Shown: positions 42,211-51,597, counted from the stretch's first letter. The stretch: 64,000 nt of DNA from Rhizobium sp. WSM4643 (GCF_025152745.1 NZ_CP104043.1:248001-312000); one strand, 5' to 3'. The notes: generated from the letters alone by a model not told the origin. Numbers and translations are program-made.

Positions 42211-43686
42211 CTAGGCGGCTCCGCGTTCTAACCCGTGTGGATCGGCGACGATCGGCCATATGGTCTTCGGTGCCCGCCGGTACGGCGTCGTCGCCGGATT
42301 ATTGGGATAGGGCGTTCCGGCCGAGCAGTAAAGGATCTCGGCGGCGATCTTCGAGAAGGACGCGAAGAAGTGGTTGGTGGATTTGATCACCAGAATCTTC
42401 TGCCGGGTGGGATCAATGCCCATCACCGAGAAAAGGCTCGGATCGAAGCTTTGGGCGCGTGTCGAATTGAGGATGATGTCGATGCCGTTGAGGACAATAT
42501 GAGCGGCATCGCCGAAAGGTGCCAGGCTCTCGCCGAACTGCATCTCGGCATTCTTGACCAGCTTGGCGATCTTGACGGTGCCGTCGATGGGGTTGCCGGT
42601 GCCGGGGGCCGACTTGGCGCCGAAGCGCAGCGGAATTTCCGCCCCCTCGCCTGCCGCAAAGCAGATCTGCACGGCGACAGGATCCCAAATGGTGCCGATC
42701 GCGGCGCTGGTGACACCGCGGGCCATGAGCTCGGCGAGAATAACCGTCGCATCGCCTGCCGTGCCGCCGCCCGGATTGTCCCAGACATCGGCGATGACGA
42801 CGGGCCATGCGGTGGCGGCCATCGCCTGCGAGACGGCTTGCCTCTCGTCGATCTGCGGCACCATGAAGGTGCCGCGTTTGGAAAACAGCTCGAGGCCGAG
42901 TTCGCGCGCCAAAGCCGCGCCCTTTTCGGGCTTATTATCCGTCACGACAAGCAGCTTCGTTCCCATTTCGGGAACGTCGCCGACCATGAAACCGTGGATC
43001 ACCGAGATCGACAAGACGTCCGGATCATCCTTTTCTATCCGCATGATCTTGTCGACGAAGGAACGCATCGGTTCGCGCGATGTCGGGAAGACGTCGATCA
43101 TCTTGCAGTCGAACACCGACATATCAGGCTTGATGCGGCCTTCGAGCGTCTCGACCGCAATGCGCCAGAGATCCTCGGCGCGGTCGACGAAGTCCGTATG
43201 CGGAAACTCCTTGAAATAGACAGCGAAATCGAGCGCAGCGACGCGTTTTGCGGTGAGATGGCTGTGCGGATCGAGCTCAGCGCAAATGAGAACGTTAGGC
43301 CCGACGATCTCGCGCATGCGCTGGAGAAGATCGCCTTCGGTATCCTCGTATCCGGCAGCCACCATGGCGCCATGCAGGCCCATGACGACGGCGTCGACAG
43401 GCATTGCCCCGCTAAGTTGCTCGAGGATTTCGTCACGTAGCTCCTCGTAAGTTCCCCGGTTGACGAGGCCTGCGGGATCGGCCCACGTGGCCGTTCCTTC
43501 GATCAGTTCCCAGCCCTTTTCCCGGGTGACGCGCCTTCCGACGGTGATCGGCGCGGTGCAGAGCGTCGGTGTTTCGGGATGCTGGCCGGGCGGGGCATAA
43601 AGCGAGGCTTCGAATGCGCGGCGATCCACGCAGATCGGGGAAAAGGTGTTGGTTTCCGTCGCCAGTGCTGCCGTGAAAATGCGCAA
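42211..43686 (-). CDS. M81 family metallopeptidase (MlrC-like)
   Basis: A 491-residue protein of the MlrC/M81 group, named after a microcystin-degradation protein. It opens RIFTAALATETNTFSPICVD and has CAELDPHSHLT and KEFPHTDFVDRAEDL, which carry likely zinc ligands (Asp/His). A MlrC C-terminal domain follows (DVWDNPGGGTAGDA). The start is TTG with GAAGG upstream. It probably cleaves a peptide or cyclic amide with a D-residue, consistent with the coupled D-amino-acid enzyme; this is inference. Confidence 0.87.
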   Translation of the reverse strand: MRIFTAALATETNTFSPICVDRRAFEASLYAPPGQHPETPTLCTAPITVGRRVTREKGWELIEGTATWADPAGLVNRGTYEELRDEILEQLSGAMPVDAVVMGLHGAMVAAGYEDTEGDLLQRMREIVGPNVLICAELDPHSHLTAKRVAALDFAVYFKEFPHTDFVDRAEDLWRIAVETLEGRIKPDMSVFDCKMIDVFPTSREPMRSFVDKIMRIEKDDPDVLSISVIHGFMVGDVPEMGTKLLVVTDNKPEKGAALARELGLELFSKRGTFMVPQIDERQAVSQAMAATAWPVVIADVWDNPGGGTAGDATVILAELMARGVTSAAIGTIWDPVAVQICFAAGEGAEIPLRFGAKSAPGTGNPIDGTVKIAKLVKNAEMQFGESLAPFGDAAHIVLNGIDIILNSTRAQSFDPSLFSVMGIDPTRQKILVIKSTNHFFASFSKIAAEILYCSAGTPYPNNPATTPYRRAPKTIWPIVADPHGLERGAA

Positions 43687-43716
43687 GAAAGTGGCCTTCG
43701 TGTTGTCGGCCCCGCG

Positions 43717-44199
43717 TCAACCCATCGGGTTCGGCAGGTAGCCGGTAAAACCTGAGATTTTCCAGCGTCCCTGGTGAAGCCTGCAATAATAGAGCGTCTG
43801 CCATTGCAGGACATCCCGGGTGCCGTCAGGCTTGGAAATGCTGCCGTCGAATTTCTTGCGAACCAGCGCCATGTCGCCTTCGATTTCGATATCCTCAAGC
43901 GTCGTCGTGGTGAAGATCGCCGTGCGCGCGTCCTCCGCGAAACTCTGCTCGGCGAAATCCTTTGCCTGCCTCAGCCATTCCTGGCGATAGGCCGACAGCG
44001 TCGGAAATGCCAGGCGCCACCTGTCGGGGCTGACCTGCTTCTGGGCATCGATACCGATGAAGCCCTCTTCGACAAAGTCATGCTCCACCTTCGACCAGTC
44101 GGCGGCCAGAAACGCATCGATATCGCGCAGAACGAGCATTTCCCAGATGGCATGCCGGGCGCTGTCTGACGTGAAAGGATTCTGGAAAGGATCGCGCAT
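43717..44199 (-). CDS. NTF2/SnoaL-like fold protein, hypothetical
   Basis: A 160-residue protein with the alpha+beta pattern of NTF2-like proteins: an N-terminal helix (DSARHAIWEMLVLRDIDAFLA), then DWSKVEHDFVEEGFIGIDA and C-terminal strands (LQWQTLYYCRLHQGRWKISGF). Such proteins are often small isomerases or binding proteins. It lies 30 bp upstream of the M81 gene on the same strand and may be in its operon. Substrate unknown. Confidence 0.72.
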   Translation of the reverse strand: MRDPFQNPFTSDSARHAIWEMLVLRDIDAFLAADWSKVEHDFVEEGFIGIDAQKQVSPDRWRLAFPTLSAYRQEWLRQAKDFAEQSFAEDARTAIFTTTTLEDIEIEGDMALVRKKFDGSISKPDGTRDVLQWQTLYYCRLHQGRWKISGFTGYLPNPMG

Positions 44200-44310
44200 A
44201 TCAGCCCCGGATTGAAATTCTTTTCATAAACTGCGTTTTTCACTGGTCAAATTCTGCTTTCTATGGTCACTTGTCAACTTATCAAGAAAATAATTTGCAA
44301 GGACTTCAGC

Positions 44311-44700
44311 ATGCCGATCAAGCGCTATGGCACTGTTCAAACGGGCGCCGGCGGCAAGGCGCTGCCTTTCGCACGTGCGGTCGAGGCCGACGGATGGCTG
44401 TATGTTTCCGGCCAGGTTGCGATGGAAGATGGCGAAATCATCGACGGCAACATCATTGCCCAGACCCACAAGACGATCGCCAATGTCCTTTCGATTCTCG
44501 ATGAGGCCGGATACGGCGTCGAGGATGTGGTGCGCGTCGGCGTCTGGCTCGACGATTCGCGCAACTTCTGGACCTTCAACAAAATCTATCAGGAGTATTT
44601 CGGCGAACATCCGCCGGCACGCGCCTGTGTGCAATCGTCGATGATGGTCGATTGCAAGGTTGAGATCGATTGCGTGGCCTATAAGAAGAAGGACGCATAG
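44311..44700 (+). CDS. RidA family protein
   Basis: A 129-residue RidA/YjgF homologue of normal length, starting MPIKRYGTVQTGAGG. It has the core YVSGQVAMEDGEII and the late CVQSSMMVDCKVEIDCVAY; the usual catalytic Arg is in PPARACVQ. It deaminates reactive enamine/imine intermediates. The gene is divergent from the NTF2/M81/DSD1 operon and 21 bp before the RpiR gene. Its presence next to a D-amino-acid PLP enzyme suggests the same protective role as the RidA gene at 18.8 kb. Confidence 0.92.
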   Translation: MPIKRYGTVQTGAGGKALPFARAVEADGWLYVSGQVAMEDGEIIDGNIIAQTHKTIANVLSILDEAGYGVEDVVRVGVWLDDSRNFWTFNKIYQEYFGEHPPARACVQSSMMVDCKVEIDCVAYKKKDA

Positions 44701-44721
44701 CGAGCCATCGGGGGGACGGGT

Positions 44722-45585
44722 TTGGATATCTTTTCGACGTTGCAGGAAGATAGGGGCCGGCTCTCTCCCTCCGAGAGCCGCATCGCGGAAATCATCGTCA
44801 ACGACTTCGAGTTTGCCGTGAATGCCTCGATCATCGAGCTCGCTGAACGGGCCGAGGTATCGCCGCCGACCGTCACCCGTTTTTGCCGGCGGCTCGGTTG
44901 CGAGAGCTTTTCCGACTTCAAGGTGCAACTCGCCCGCACTGCCCATATCGGCGTGCGTTATCTGAAGCCGGAATCGAAAAGCACCGATCCGGCCGATGTC
45001 GCCCAGGATATCATCACCAAGGCCCAGAACGCGCTCTTCCTGCTGCATCGGTCGCTCGATCTTGCCGCGATCGAAGCTGCCGTTTCGCATATCGCCAAGG
45101 CCGATATGATCTATGCGTTCGGGTCAGGCGGCAATTCGTCGATGATCGCCGACGAGCTCCAGAACCGCCTCTTCCGTCTCGGGCTTCGCATCACGGCAAG
45201 TTCCGACCACAGTATGCAGCTGATGATGGCGGCCGCGGCAAGGCCGGGCGACGTGTTGATCGGTTCGTCCTTCTCCGGGCGCAATACGGAGCTGGTGCGG
45301 GCTTTCGAGCTTGCCCGCCACGCGAAGGTGAAGACGATCGCTTTGACACAGACGGCAAGCCCGGTCGCCAAGGCTGCCGAAATCGTCGTGCCGATCGATC
45401 TACCCGAAGGCAGCAATATCTATCGCCCGACCTCGACGCGCATCGCCTACATCGCCACGGTCGATATCCTGTCGAGCCTGGTCGCCTATGCCGTTCAGCC
45501 GAAGGCGACGACCACGCTTCGGCGCATCAAGCAGCAGCTGGTCATTCACCGCGACGGCGATGACCGGCAATTGCTTGGAGATTGA
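44722..45585 (+). CDS. MurR/RpiR family transcriptional regulator
   Basis: A 287-residue regulator. It has an N-terminal RpiR HTH (LSPSESRIAEIIVNDFE then VSPPTVTRFCRRLGCESFSDFK) and a C-terminal SIS sugar-isomerase domain (YAFGSGGNSSMIADEL; IGSSFSGRNTELV) that senses a phosphosugar or similar effector. The start is TTG with a G-rich site upstream. It probably controls the divergent M81/DSD1 and co-directional RidA/SDR/MFS genes. Confidence 0.9.
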   Translation: MDIFSTLQEDRGRLSPSESRIAEIIVNDFEFAVNASIIELAERAEVSPPTVTRFCRRLGCESFSDFKVQLARTAHIGVRYLKPESKSTDPADVAQDIITKAQNALFLLHRSLDLAAIEAAVSHIAKADMIYAFGSGGNSSMIADELQNRLFRLGLRITASSDHSMQLMMAAAARPGDVLIGSSFSGRNTELVRAFELARHAKVKTIALTQTASPVAKAAEIVVPIDLPEGSNIYRPTSTRIAYIATVDILSSLVAYAVQPKATTTLRRIKQQLVIHRDGDDRQLLGD

Positions 45586-45610
45586 GGTTCATGAATGGGA
45601 GCGACGGAAA

Positions 45611-46387
45611 ATGACGCAGTCGATAGCCATCGTTACCGGCGCTGCAGGTGATATCGGCGCGGCGATCGCCGCACGGCTCGCCGATGACCACGACGTCGTG
45701 TTGCTCGCCGATATCGATGCGAAGGCCGCGGCTGCGGTGGCGTCGAAGCTCGGGCCGGGCAACCGCTTCGTCGCCGTCCAATGCGATGTGACCAGCGAGA
45801 CGAGCATTGCGGCATTGGCAAGACGCGCCGCCGACGTCGGCGTCGTTCGAACCCTGGTCAACAATGCCGGTGCTGCCCGCGCCACCAGCCTGCACGAGAC
45901 GACGCCCGAGATCTGGCGGGCGGACAATGCGCTTAATCTCGAGGCGGCATTCTTATGTTTCCGCGCGTTCGAGCCGATGCTGACGGTTTCGAAGGGGTCC
46001 GTCGTCAACATCGCCTCGGTCAACGGCATGCATGTCTTCGGGCATCCGGCCTATAGCGCCGCCAAGGCCGGCCTTCTGCATTTCACCCGGCTGGTCGCCG
46101 TGGAATACGGCAAGTTCGGCATCCGCTCCAACGCGGTTGCACCCGGCACGGTGAAGACGCAGGCCTGGGAAGCGCGCGCGGCAGCCAATCCCAACGTTTT
46201 CGAGGAAGCATGCCGCTGGTATCCGCTGCAGCGCGTCGTCGATCCGAAAGATGTCGCCAATGCCGTGGCCTTCCTCGCCGGTCCCCAGGCCGCTTCCATC
46301 ACCGGCGTCTGCCTGCCTGTCGACTGCGGCCTCACGGCAGGCCAGGCCGAACTCGCGCGGACCTTCTCCCAATCGGAGCACTACTGA
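45611..46387 (+). CDS. SDR family oxidoreductase
   Basis: A 258-residue short-chain dehydrogenase with TGAAGDIG at the N-terminus, NNAG, the catalytic Ser in NIASVNG and Tyr/Lys in YSAAKAG. The start at 45611 (MTQSIAIVTGAAG) follows GGGAG and lies 25 bp after the RpiR gene. It is likely to oxidise a hydroxy intermediate of this locus. Ends 15 bp before the MFS gene. Confidence 0.9.
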   Translation: MTQSIAIVTGAAGDIGAAIAARLADDHDVVLLADIDAKAAAAVASKLGPGNRFVAVQCDVTSETSIAALARRAADVGVVRTLVNNAGAARATSLHETTPEIWRADNALNLEAAFLCFRAFEPMLTVSKGSVVNIASVNGMHVFGHPAYSAAKAGLLHFTRLVAVEYGKFGIRSNAVAPGTVKTQAWEARAAANPNVFEEACRWYPLQRVVDPKDVANAVAFLAGPQAASITGVCLPVDCGLTAGQAELARTFSQSEHY

Positions 46388-46402
46388 CCTTCAGATGCCC
46401 GC

Positions 46403-47602
46403 ATGAGCCGCCTTTTCCCCGACGTCTTCCGCAATCCGGCGATCCGCGCCAGCATGATCGCCATTTTCACCTTCGGCATGGCGGGGGCGATGACTGCACC
46501 CTATCGTTCGGTCGTGGGTATCCGCGAATTGGGCTTGAGCGATGGCCTCTATTCCTTCCTGAGTTTCCTCTCCGCAGCGGTGAACGTCGTCATCAGCATC
46601 CTGCTCGGCAATCTCGCCGACCGGTTAGGCGAGTACCGGTCGACGATGATCGGCGCCTGCCTGTTCGGCATCGTCGGCTACGGCATGGTCTATGCCTTTC
46701 CCAGCGCGGCCATCTTCGTCATCGCCGGCTTGCTGCCCCTGCCGATCTACGGAGCGCTGAACTCGCTGCTGTTTGCCAATGCGCGCGCGGCGATGCAGGG
46801 CATGAGCCGAAGCGACATGGTGACGGCCAACTCCGGCGTGCGCGCCATGATCTCGCTGTCCTGGGTGCTGATCCCCGGAATCACCGGCCTGCTGCTGTCC
46901 GGCGCATCGAGCATGCTGCCGGCCTACCTCTTTGCCGGCCTCTCATGTCTGCTCTGTCAGGGCATCATCATCTTCGCCCTGCCGAAGCGGGCGGCGACGG
47001 AGATGGCAGCAGTTCATCATCTCACCTATCTCGGCGCGCTTCGCCAGGTGGTTTCGCCGCGGATATCGGCGCATATCTGCGGGGTGGCGCTGATCACCAG
47101 CACGCTGCATCTCAACGACGCCCTTCTGCCATTGATCGCCACCGGTGCAGCGCATGGTTCGCTGAGCGACGTCGGCATTCTTGTCGGCATCGTCGCATTG
47201 CTGGAGGTTGTCTTCATCATCGTCTGGTCTCGGATCGCCCGGAAGACCGGCCAGATGACGGCGCTTGCCGCCGGCACCATCATCTACGCCGTGTTCCTCA
47301 GCCTGCTCGGCTTTGCCTCCGAGCCGTGGCACCTCTATGCCCTCACCATGCTCGCGGGCATCGGTGCGGCGGCGATCATCAGCTTTCCCATCACCTATCT
47401 GCAGGATCTCATCGCCGACCGGCCGGGGCTCGGCAGCGCATTGATCTCCGTCAATATCTTTGCCAGCGCCGGGATCGGCGCGCTGGTCTTTGCCGCCGGC
47501 ACCTATGTGACTGGCTATTCGGGAACCGCGATCCTGAGCGCCGTCACCGGATTGGCGGGCATAACGCTGCTCGGGCTCCTGCAAAAACGCAGCGCCCATT
47601 GA
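46403..47602 (+). CDS. MFS transporter
   Basis: A 399-residue major-facilitator protein with about 12 membrane helices, of the sugar efflux/SetA-like type. It has the loop-2/3 motif GNLADRLGEYRSTMIGA and a cytoplasmic central loop (PKRAATEMAAVHH). As the cluster lacks its own ABC system it could be the uptake or efflux permease for the compound handled here. Confidence 0.87.
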   Translation: MSRLFPDVFRNPAIRASMIAIFTFGMAGAMTAPYRSVVGIRELGLSDGLYSFLSFLSAAVNVVISILLGNLADRLGEYRSTMIGACLFGIVGYGMVYAFPSAAIFVIAGLLPLPIYGALNSLLFANARAAMQGMSRSDMVTANSGVRAMISLSWVLIPGITGLLLSGASSMLPAYLFAGLSCLLCQGIIIFALPKRAATEMAAVHHLTYLGALRQVVSPRISAHICGVALITSTLHLNDALLPLIATGAAHGSLSDVGILVGIVALLEVVFIIVWSRIARKTGQMTALAAGTIIYAVFLSLLGFASEPWHLYALTMLAGIGAAAIISFPITYLQDLIADRPGLGSALISVNIFASAGIGALVFAAGTYVTGYSGTAILSAVTGLAGITLLGLLQKRSAH

Positions 47603-47686
47603 GCAAATAAGACGTTGCGAAGAATGGAGCTTTCATCGGTGTTCGTCTTGTGACAAGGGTGATGGGGCATTTCCCTTGAAGGCGAC

Positions 47687-48889
47687 ATGAAGGCGATCTC
47701 CGGCACGAATCTCGAGCAGGCCAAGTCTCACAACCGGCGTGTGGTGATCGAGGCTGTCCGCACGCACGGTCCCTTGTCGCGCGCGGCGATCGCCCGGATG
47801 ACGGCGCTGACTGCCCAGACCGTATCGAACATCGTCGAGGAGTTGGAGCGATCGCACCTTCTCGTTCCGTCCGAGGCGCAGAAGCTGGCGCGCGGCCAGC
47901 CAATCATCCCTTACACCATCAATCCGCGCGGCGCCTATTCGATAGGCCTCGAACTTGGCCGGCAGCGCGCAAGCGGGGTCTTGACGGATCTCTCCGGCGC
48001 CGTTTGCGCTCGCATCGAGCGCCATGTCGAACATCCCGATCCGCAACAGGCCCTTCCGGCTCTCCAGTCCATCGTGGAGGATCTTCAGCAGGCCTTCACG
48101 TTCGACCGGAACAGGCTGCTCGGCGTCGGCATGGCCCTGCCCGGCCGCTATGCCGATGGCGGCACCACGTCGCTCAGTCCGCTGAACCTGCCCGGCTGGC
48201 AGGGTTTTCCTGTAGGGCATGAGCTGGAACAGCGGGTCAAGGTGCCGGTGCTGGTCGAAAACGACGCGACGGCAGCGGCGATCGGCGAGCGCCTGCATGG
48301 CGTCGCCCGCGGTTTCTCCAGCTTCGTCTATCTGTTTCTCGCCGGCGGCGGTGGCATCGGTGCCGGGATATTCCTCGACGGCCACCTCTACAAGGGCAGC
48401 CGCAACAATGCCGGCGAGATCGGGCATATCATCGTCGAACCGCATGGCAAGCTCTGCAGTTGCGGCAAGCGCGGCTGTCTGGATCGCTACATCTCACCGA
48501 CCGTCGCCTACGAATTCATGGGCATTGCCAATGCCGAGGAGCTGTCGCCTGACGATCTCGACGCGCTGATCGCCAAGGGCGGCGGAGGTCTCGATACCTG
48601 GCTGGATCAGGCCGTCCAGCCGCTGCGACAGACCGTCGATTTTCTGGAACTGGCCTTCGATCCGCAGACCATCGTGCTCGGCGGCAGCATATCGACATCG
48701 CTGATGCTTCGGCTTGCGGAACGGCTGGAGCCGCTGCACGTTCCGATCGACCCCAGCCAGCAGCGCACCATCCCCCGGGTGATGATCGGCATGACCGGCA
48801 AAGATACCGCGATCCTCGGCGCCGCCGCCCTGCCGATCTTTTCGGAAACCAATCCGCGCTTCGACGTCCTGCAAAAGCCGCTCGGCTAA
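47687..48889 (+). CDS. ROK family transcriptional regulator
   Basis: A 400-residue protein with an N-terminal winged HTH (GPLSRAAIARMTALTAQTVSNIVEEL region, residues 25-50) and a ROK sugar-kinase-like domain. The ROK zinc site CSCGKRGCLDRY and the ATP-type DNDATAAAIGE-like VENDATAAAIGERLHG are present. NagC/Mlc-type proteins of this family sense N-acetylglucosamine or glucose derivatives. It is 84 bp after the MFS gene. With a hexosaminidase relic and an intact hexosaminidase nearby, amino-sugar sensing is plausible. Confidence 0.9.
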   Translation: MKAISGTNLEQAKSHNRRVVIEAVRTHGPLSRAAIARMTALTAQTVSNIVEELERSHLLVPSEAQKLARGQPIIPYTINPRGAYSIGLELGRQRASGVLTDLSGAVCARIERHVEHPDPQQALPALQSIVEDLQQAFTFDRNRLLGVGMALPGRYADGGTTSLSPLNLPGWQGFPVGHELEQRVKVPVLVENDATAAAIGERLHGVARGFSSFVYLFLAGGGGIGAGIFLDGHLYKGSRNNAGEIGHIIVEPHGKLCSCGKRGCLDRYISPTVAYEFMGIANAEELSPDDLDALIAKGGGGLDTWLDQAVQPLRQTVDFLELAFDPQTIVLGGSISTSLMLRLAERLEPLHVPIDPSQQRTIPRVMIGMTGKDTAILGAAALPIFSETNPRFDVLQKPLG

Positions 48890-48959
48890 AAGGTTGGCCG
48901 ATAGCTCGACTATTTCCCGCTAACTTACAGCGTCGGTCAACAGTGCGGGAAATTTTGAT

Positions 48960-49334
48960 TTAATGAAAGTATTTCAGAAAAAAAATGATGTAGAGTATCA
49001 TTGGGGAAGAAGCGATTGTAGTTATTATGAGAAATTTACGCCTTAGTGATAGGTACTCCGTGGAAATCTCGGGCGGGCAATCGGGATGACCATAGGCGAT
49101 CCCCGTGAAAATAGTTCCGGCGTGGTAAGTTATATTGGCTATGCGGGCAGCGCGTGCCGCGAGCATTTCGTTACGCACATAAAAGTAAGCGGTCAGCGCG
49201 CAGATGATTACACAGTCAATTCCCAGCGTGACGCGGATCGCAAAGTTGATTTCGCCGTGCGTCATTCCTTGCCCCAGCCGCCAGAAAACAGTCCATTTAT
49301 ACTCCCACCTTCTCGCGAATTTTTCCTCGCGCAA
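48960..49334 (-). CDS. two-span membrane protein, hypothetical, AT-rich
   Basis: An open frame of 124 codons beginning with TTG; an internal ATG at 49265 would leave 101 residues. Two hydrophobic segments are visible (GIDCVIICALTAYFYV and FLIITTIASSPMILYIIFFL). The DNA is clearly less GC-rich than its neighbours, which hints at acquired or weakly constrained sequence. No family recognised. Confidence 0.5.
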   Translation of the reverse strand: MREEKFARRWEYKWTVFWRLGQGMTHGEINFAIRVTLGIDCVIICALTAYFYVRNEMLAARAARIANITYHAGTIFTGIAYGHPDCPPEISTEYLSLRRKFLIITTIASSPMILYIIFFLKYFH

Positions 49335-49420
49335 GTGGAATGAGGCGTTTTCCTTCTACGACATTGAAGGTGGTTAACGGATCGTCGGACCGAAGAGTCT
49401 AGAAGACTCCCACACCAGCG

Positions 49421-49545
49421 TCATCGCCCTCGATACTCCTGCAGCCCTGTGAGCGCTTTGAAGCGTTCCCATGACTTGGCCGACGGCTTCGCCCAGCCGA
49501 TTTCGCCCTGAGACGCGCGGGAAGACGGCGCGATTCCTCTGAAAG
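49421..49545 (-). pseudogene. relic of a GH20 beta-N-acetylhexosaminidase 3' end
   Basis: On the minus strand the last codons read EIGWAKPSAKSWERFKALTG, very close to the C-terminus of the intact hexosaminidase at 53066-55084 (ETGWTKPSSKSWERFRALAG). Slightly upstream a second frame gives RAVFPRVS, matching the RLVFPRLS before that region, but a small deletion shifts the frame between them. Nothing earlier of the gene remains. This is a degraded fragment of a second hexosaminidase copy. Confidence 0.75.
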
Positions 49546-49579
49546 CTCGCGACGCGCTTTAGCACACCTCGTCCGTCCT

Positions 49580-50494
49580 TCAACCGCCTGCCGGCAGCCT
49601 CGCATCTGACTGCGGCGGGCGACGGGCCAGAGGTCGCGCAAAGATGACCACGTTGCCGAGAAGCGTCAGCGCCAGGCCGATCAGGCCCAGACCAGTCCAG
49701 TGGTAGCCCTCGAAGACCGTCGACAGGGACAGCGCGACGATCGGGAACAGGACGGTGGCATAGGCCGCGCGTGAGGAGCCGATGCGCGACACCAGCATGA
49801 GATAGGTGGTGAAGCCGATCACCGATCCGATTGCCGCGAGATAGAGCAGCGCGACAAGATAGGTGATGTTGGGAGGCGCCACGATCGGCGTTTGCGTCAC
49901 GGCAATCAGGAAGAGGAGGATGATCGTGCCATAGATCATGCCCCAGGCATTGGCGGCCAGCGGTGAGATTCCGGCCGCGCTGTTGCGACGCGATGCCATG
50001 TTGCCCAGCGAGAAGAACAGCGTGCCAAGTGCTGCGAGCCCGATCCCTTTCAACGTGCCGATATCGAAATCGACGACAACGTCCTGTCCGAAAAGGAGGA
50101 GGAGCCCGGTTGCTCCGAGCGCCGCTGCGAGAAGCGTGCGGCCTGTAATGCGGTCGCCGAAGAACAGGCGCGCATTGACGGCATTATAGATCGTTGCGAG
50201 CGAGAAGATCACGGAGATCAGCCCGGACGGAATAGAGGCGGCGGCGTTGTAGAAACAGATGAAATTAAGGCTGAACAGGCAGAGCGCTTGCGCAAGGATG
50301 AAAGGTTGATCGCGCAAGGCAGGGAGCTTGAGCCGCCGCATGACAGCCAGGATGGCGACGAGGATCACTGCTGCGACCGCAAATCTGTAGAAGACCGAGA
50401 CCAGGACCGGCACGGGACCGACCTGCATCGCAATGGCGATCCAAGTCGTCCCCCATATGAGGACGGTGGCGATGAAGAGAGCGGCATTTGCCAT
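49580..50494 (-). CDS. EamA/DMT family transporter
   Basis: A 304-residue membrane protein with ten predicted helices in two EamA repeats. It begins MANAALFIATVLIWGTTWIAI and shows repeated RFAVAAVILVAIL and YLMLVSRIGSSRAAYATVLFP elements. It probably exports a metabolite or amino acid. It is divergent from an AraC-type regulator (start-to-start 99 bp), which is its likely controller. Confidence 0.9.
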   Translation of the reverse strand: MANAALFIATVLIWGTTWIAIAMQVGPVPVLVSVFYRFAVAAVILVAILAVMRRLKLPALRDQPFILAQALCLFSLNFICFYNAAASIPSGLISVIFSLATIYNAVNARLFFGDRITGRTLLAAALGATGLLLLFGQDVVVDFDIGTLKGIGLAALGTLFFSLGNMASRRNSAAGISPLAANAWGMIYGTIILLFLIAVTQTPIVAPPNITYLVALLYLAAIGSVIGFTTYLMLVSRIGSSRAAYATVLFPIVALSLSTVFEGYHWTGLGLIGLALTLLGNVVIFARPLARRPPQSDARLPAGG

Positions 50495-50592
50495 GGCGTG
50501 ATCCTCGTTTTCCCGACCGATAGGCGAACCGTGGACAGGTCTCTTGCAGATTCTTGCTATGAAATTGATTTGCCCGGACTTCCCTGCTCGCC

Positions 50593-51513
50593 ATGCGGAC
50601 CACCCACCAGTATTGTTCGCAAGGCTTGGCCAGGTGTGGGGAAGAATTGGTGAAGGATAGCCGCCTTTCGGTTTTCAGATTTTTGTCGGCATCTCCCTCT
50701 GCGCGGATGTCGCAATCCATCGATTTGGGGTTCGGGCGATCTGCGGCCCTCTGGAGCAATGGCAGCGACAGGATGAGCTATGAGCGCCCGGACGGACATA
50801 CGTTCAGCCTTTATCTCAACGGTGGCGCCGGAACCCGCCGCCTGGATGGCAGCCCCACCGCTCAAGGCCGGCCCGGCGCCTTGTGTGTCATGCCGCAGGG
50901 GCACTCGTCCGAATGGGAAATCACCGATCCGTTCGAATTCGTCCATCTCTACGTTCCCGACGACCAGATGCGCCGGATGTTTGCCGAGACGTTCGACCGC
51001 GATTCCAGGCTTATGGCTGTTGCCGAAGCGACTTTCGCCGACGCACCCGTCTTGGCGCATATGCTTCGGCAGCTGACCGAAGCGATGTTAGCGGGTGATC
51101 ATCTGCTGGCTGAAGAAGCCATGACGCAGACGATCGACGATTTCTTCGTGGATCCGCGTTATGGAGGAATGCGTCCCTGTGCGATCAGCGGGGGGCTCGC
51201 TCCTCACGTGCGGCGCCGGATCCTGGAGTATATCGAGGCCAATCTCGGTGAGACAATCCGCTTGCAGGATCTGGCGGCGATCGGGCAGCTCAGCGCCTTT
51301 CATTTTCAGCGGATGTTCCGGGCCAGCTACGGTGTGTCCCCACATGGCTGGGTGGCTCACCGGCGTATCGAGCGCGCCAAATCGATGTTATCCGGCAGGG
51401 ACCCGATCGCGCAGATCGCTTCAGCCTGCGGCTTCAGCAGCCAGAGCCACATGACACGGGCATTTAAATTAGGCACAGGCGTCACACCCTCCGCCTACCG
51501 GCAACGGCAGTGA
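50593..51513 (+). CDS. AraC family transcriptional regulator
   Basis: A 306-residue regulator with a cupin-like N-terminal sensor region and a C-terminal double HTH (ETIRLQDLAAIGQLSAFHFQR; then DPIAQIASACGFSSQSHMTRAF). The GCGFS-type GFSSQSHMTRAFK motif is typical of the family. Starts other than ATG 50593 (TTG 50647, GTG 50650, near GGGGAAG) are possible. It probably regulates the divergent EamA transporter. Confidence 0.88.
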   Translation: MRTTHQYCSQGLARCGEELVKDSRLSVFRFLSASPSARMSQSIDLGFGRSAALWSNGSDRMSYERPDGHTFSLYLNGGAGTRRLDGSPTAQGRPGALCVMPQGHSSEWEITDPFEFVHLYVPDDQMRRMFAETFDRDSRLMAVAEATFADAPVLAHMLRQLTEAMLAGDHLLAEEAMTQTIDDFFVDPRYGGMRPCAISGGLAPHVRRRILEYIEANLGETIRLQDLAAIGQLSAFHFQRMFRASYGVSPHGWVAHRRIERAKSMLSGRDPIAQIASACGFSSQSHMTRAFKLGTGVTPSAYRQRQ

Positions 51514-51597
51514 AGCGCCTTCGCTCGGCACGTGTTTGTTGGCTGTGGGCGGGCGGGACGGCAGCCTTGATCCCTCGCCGATAACACCGGCGCTGGC

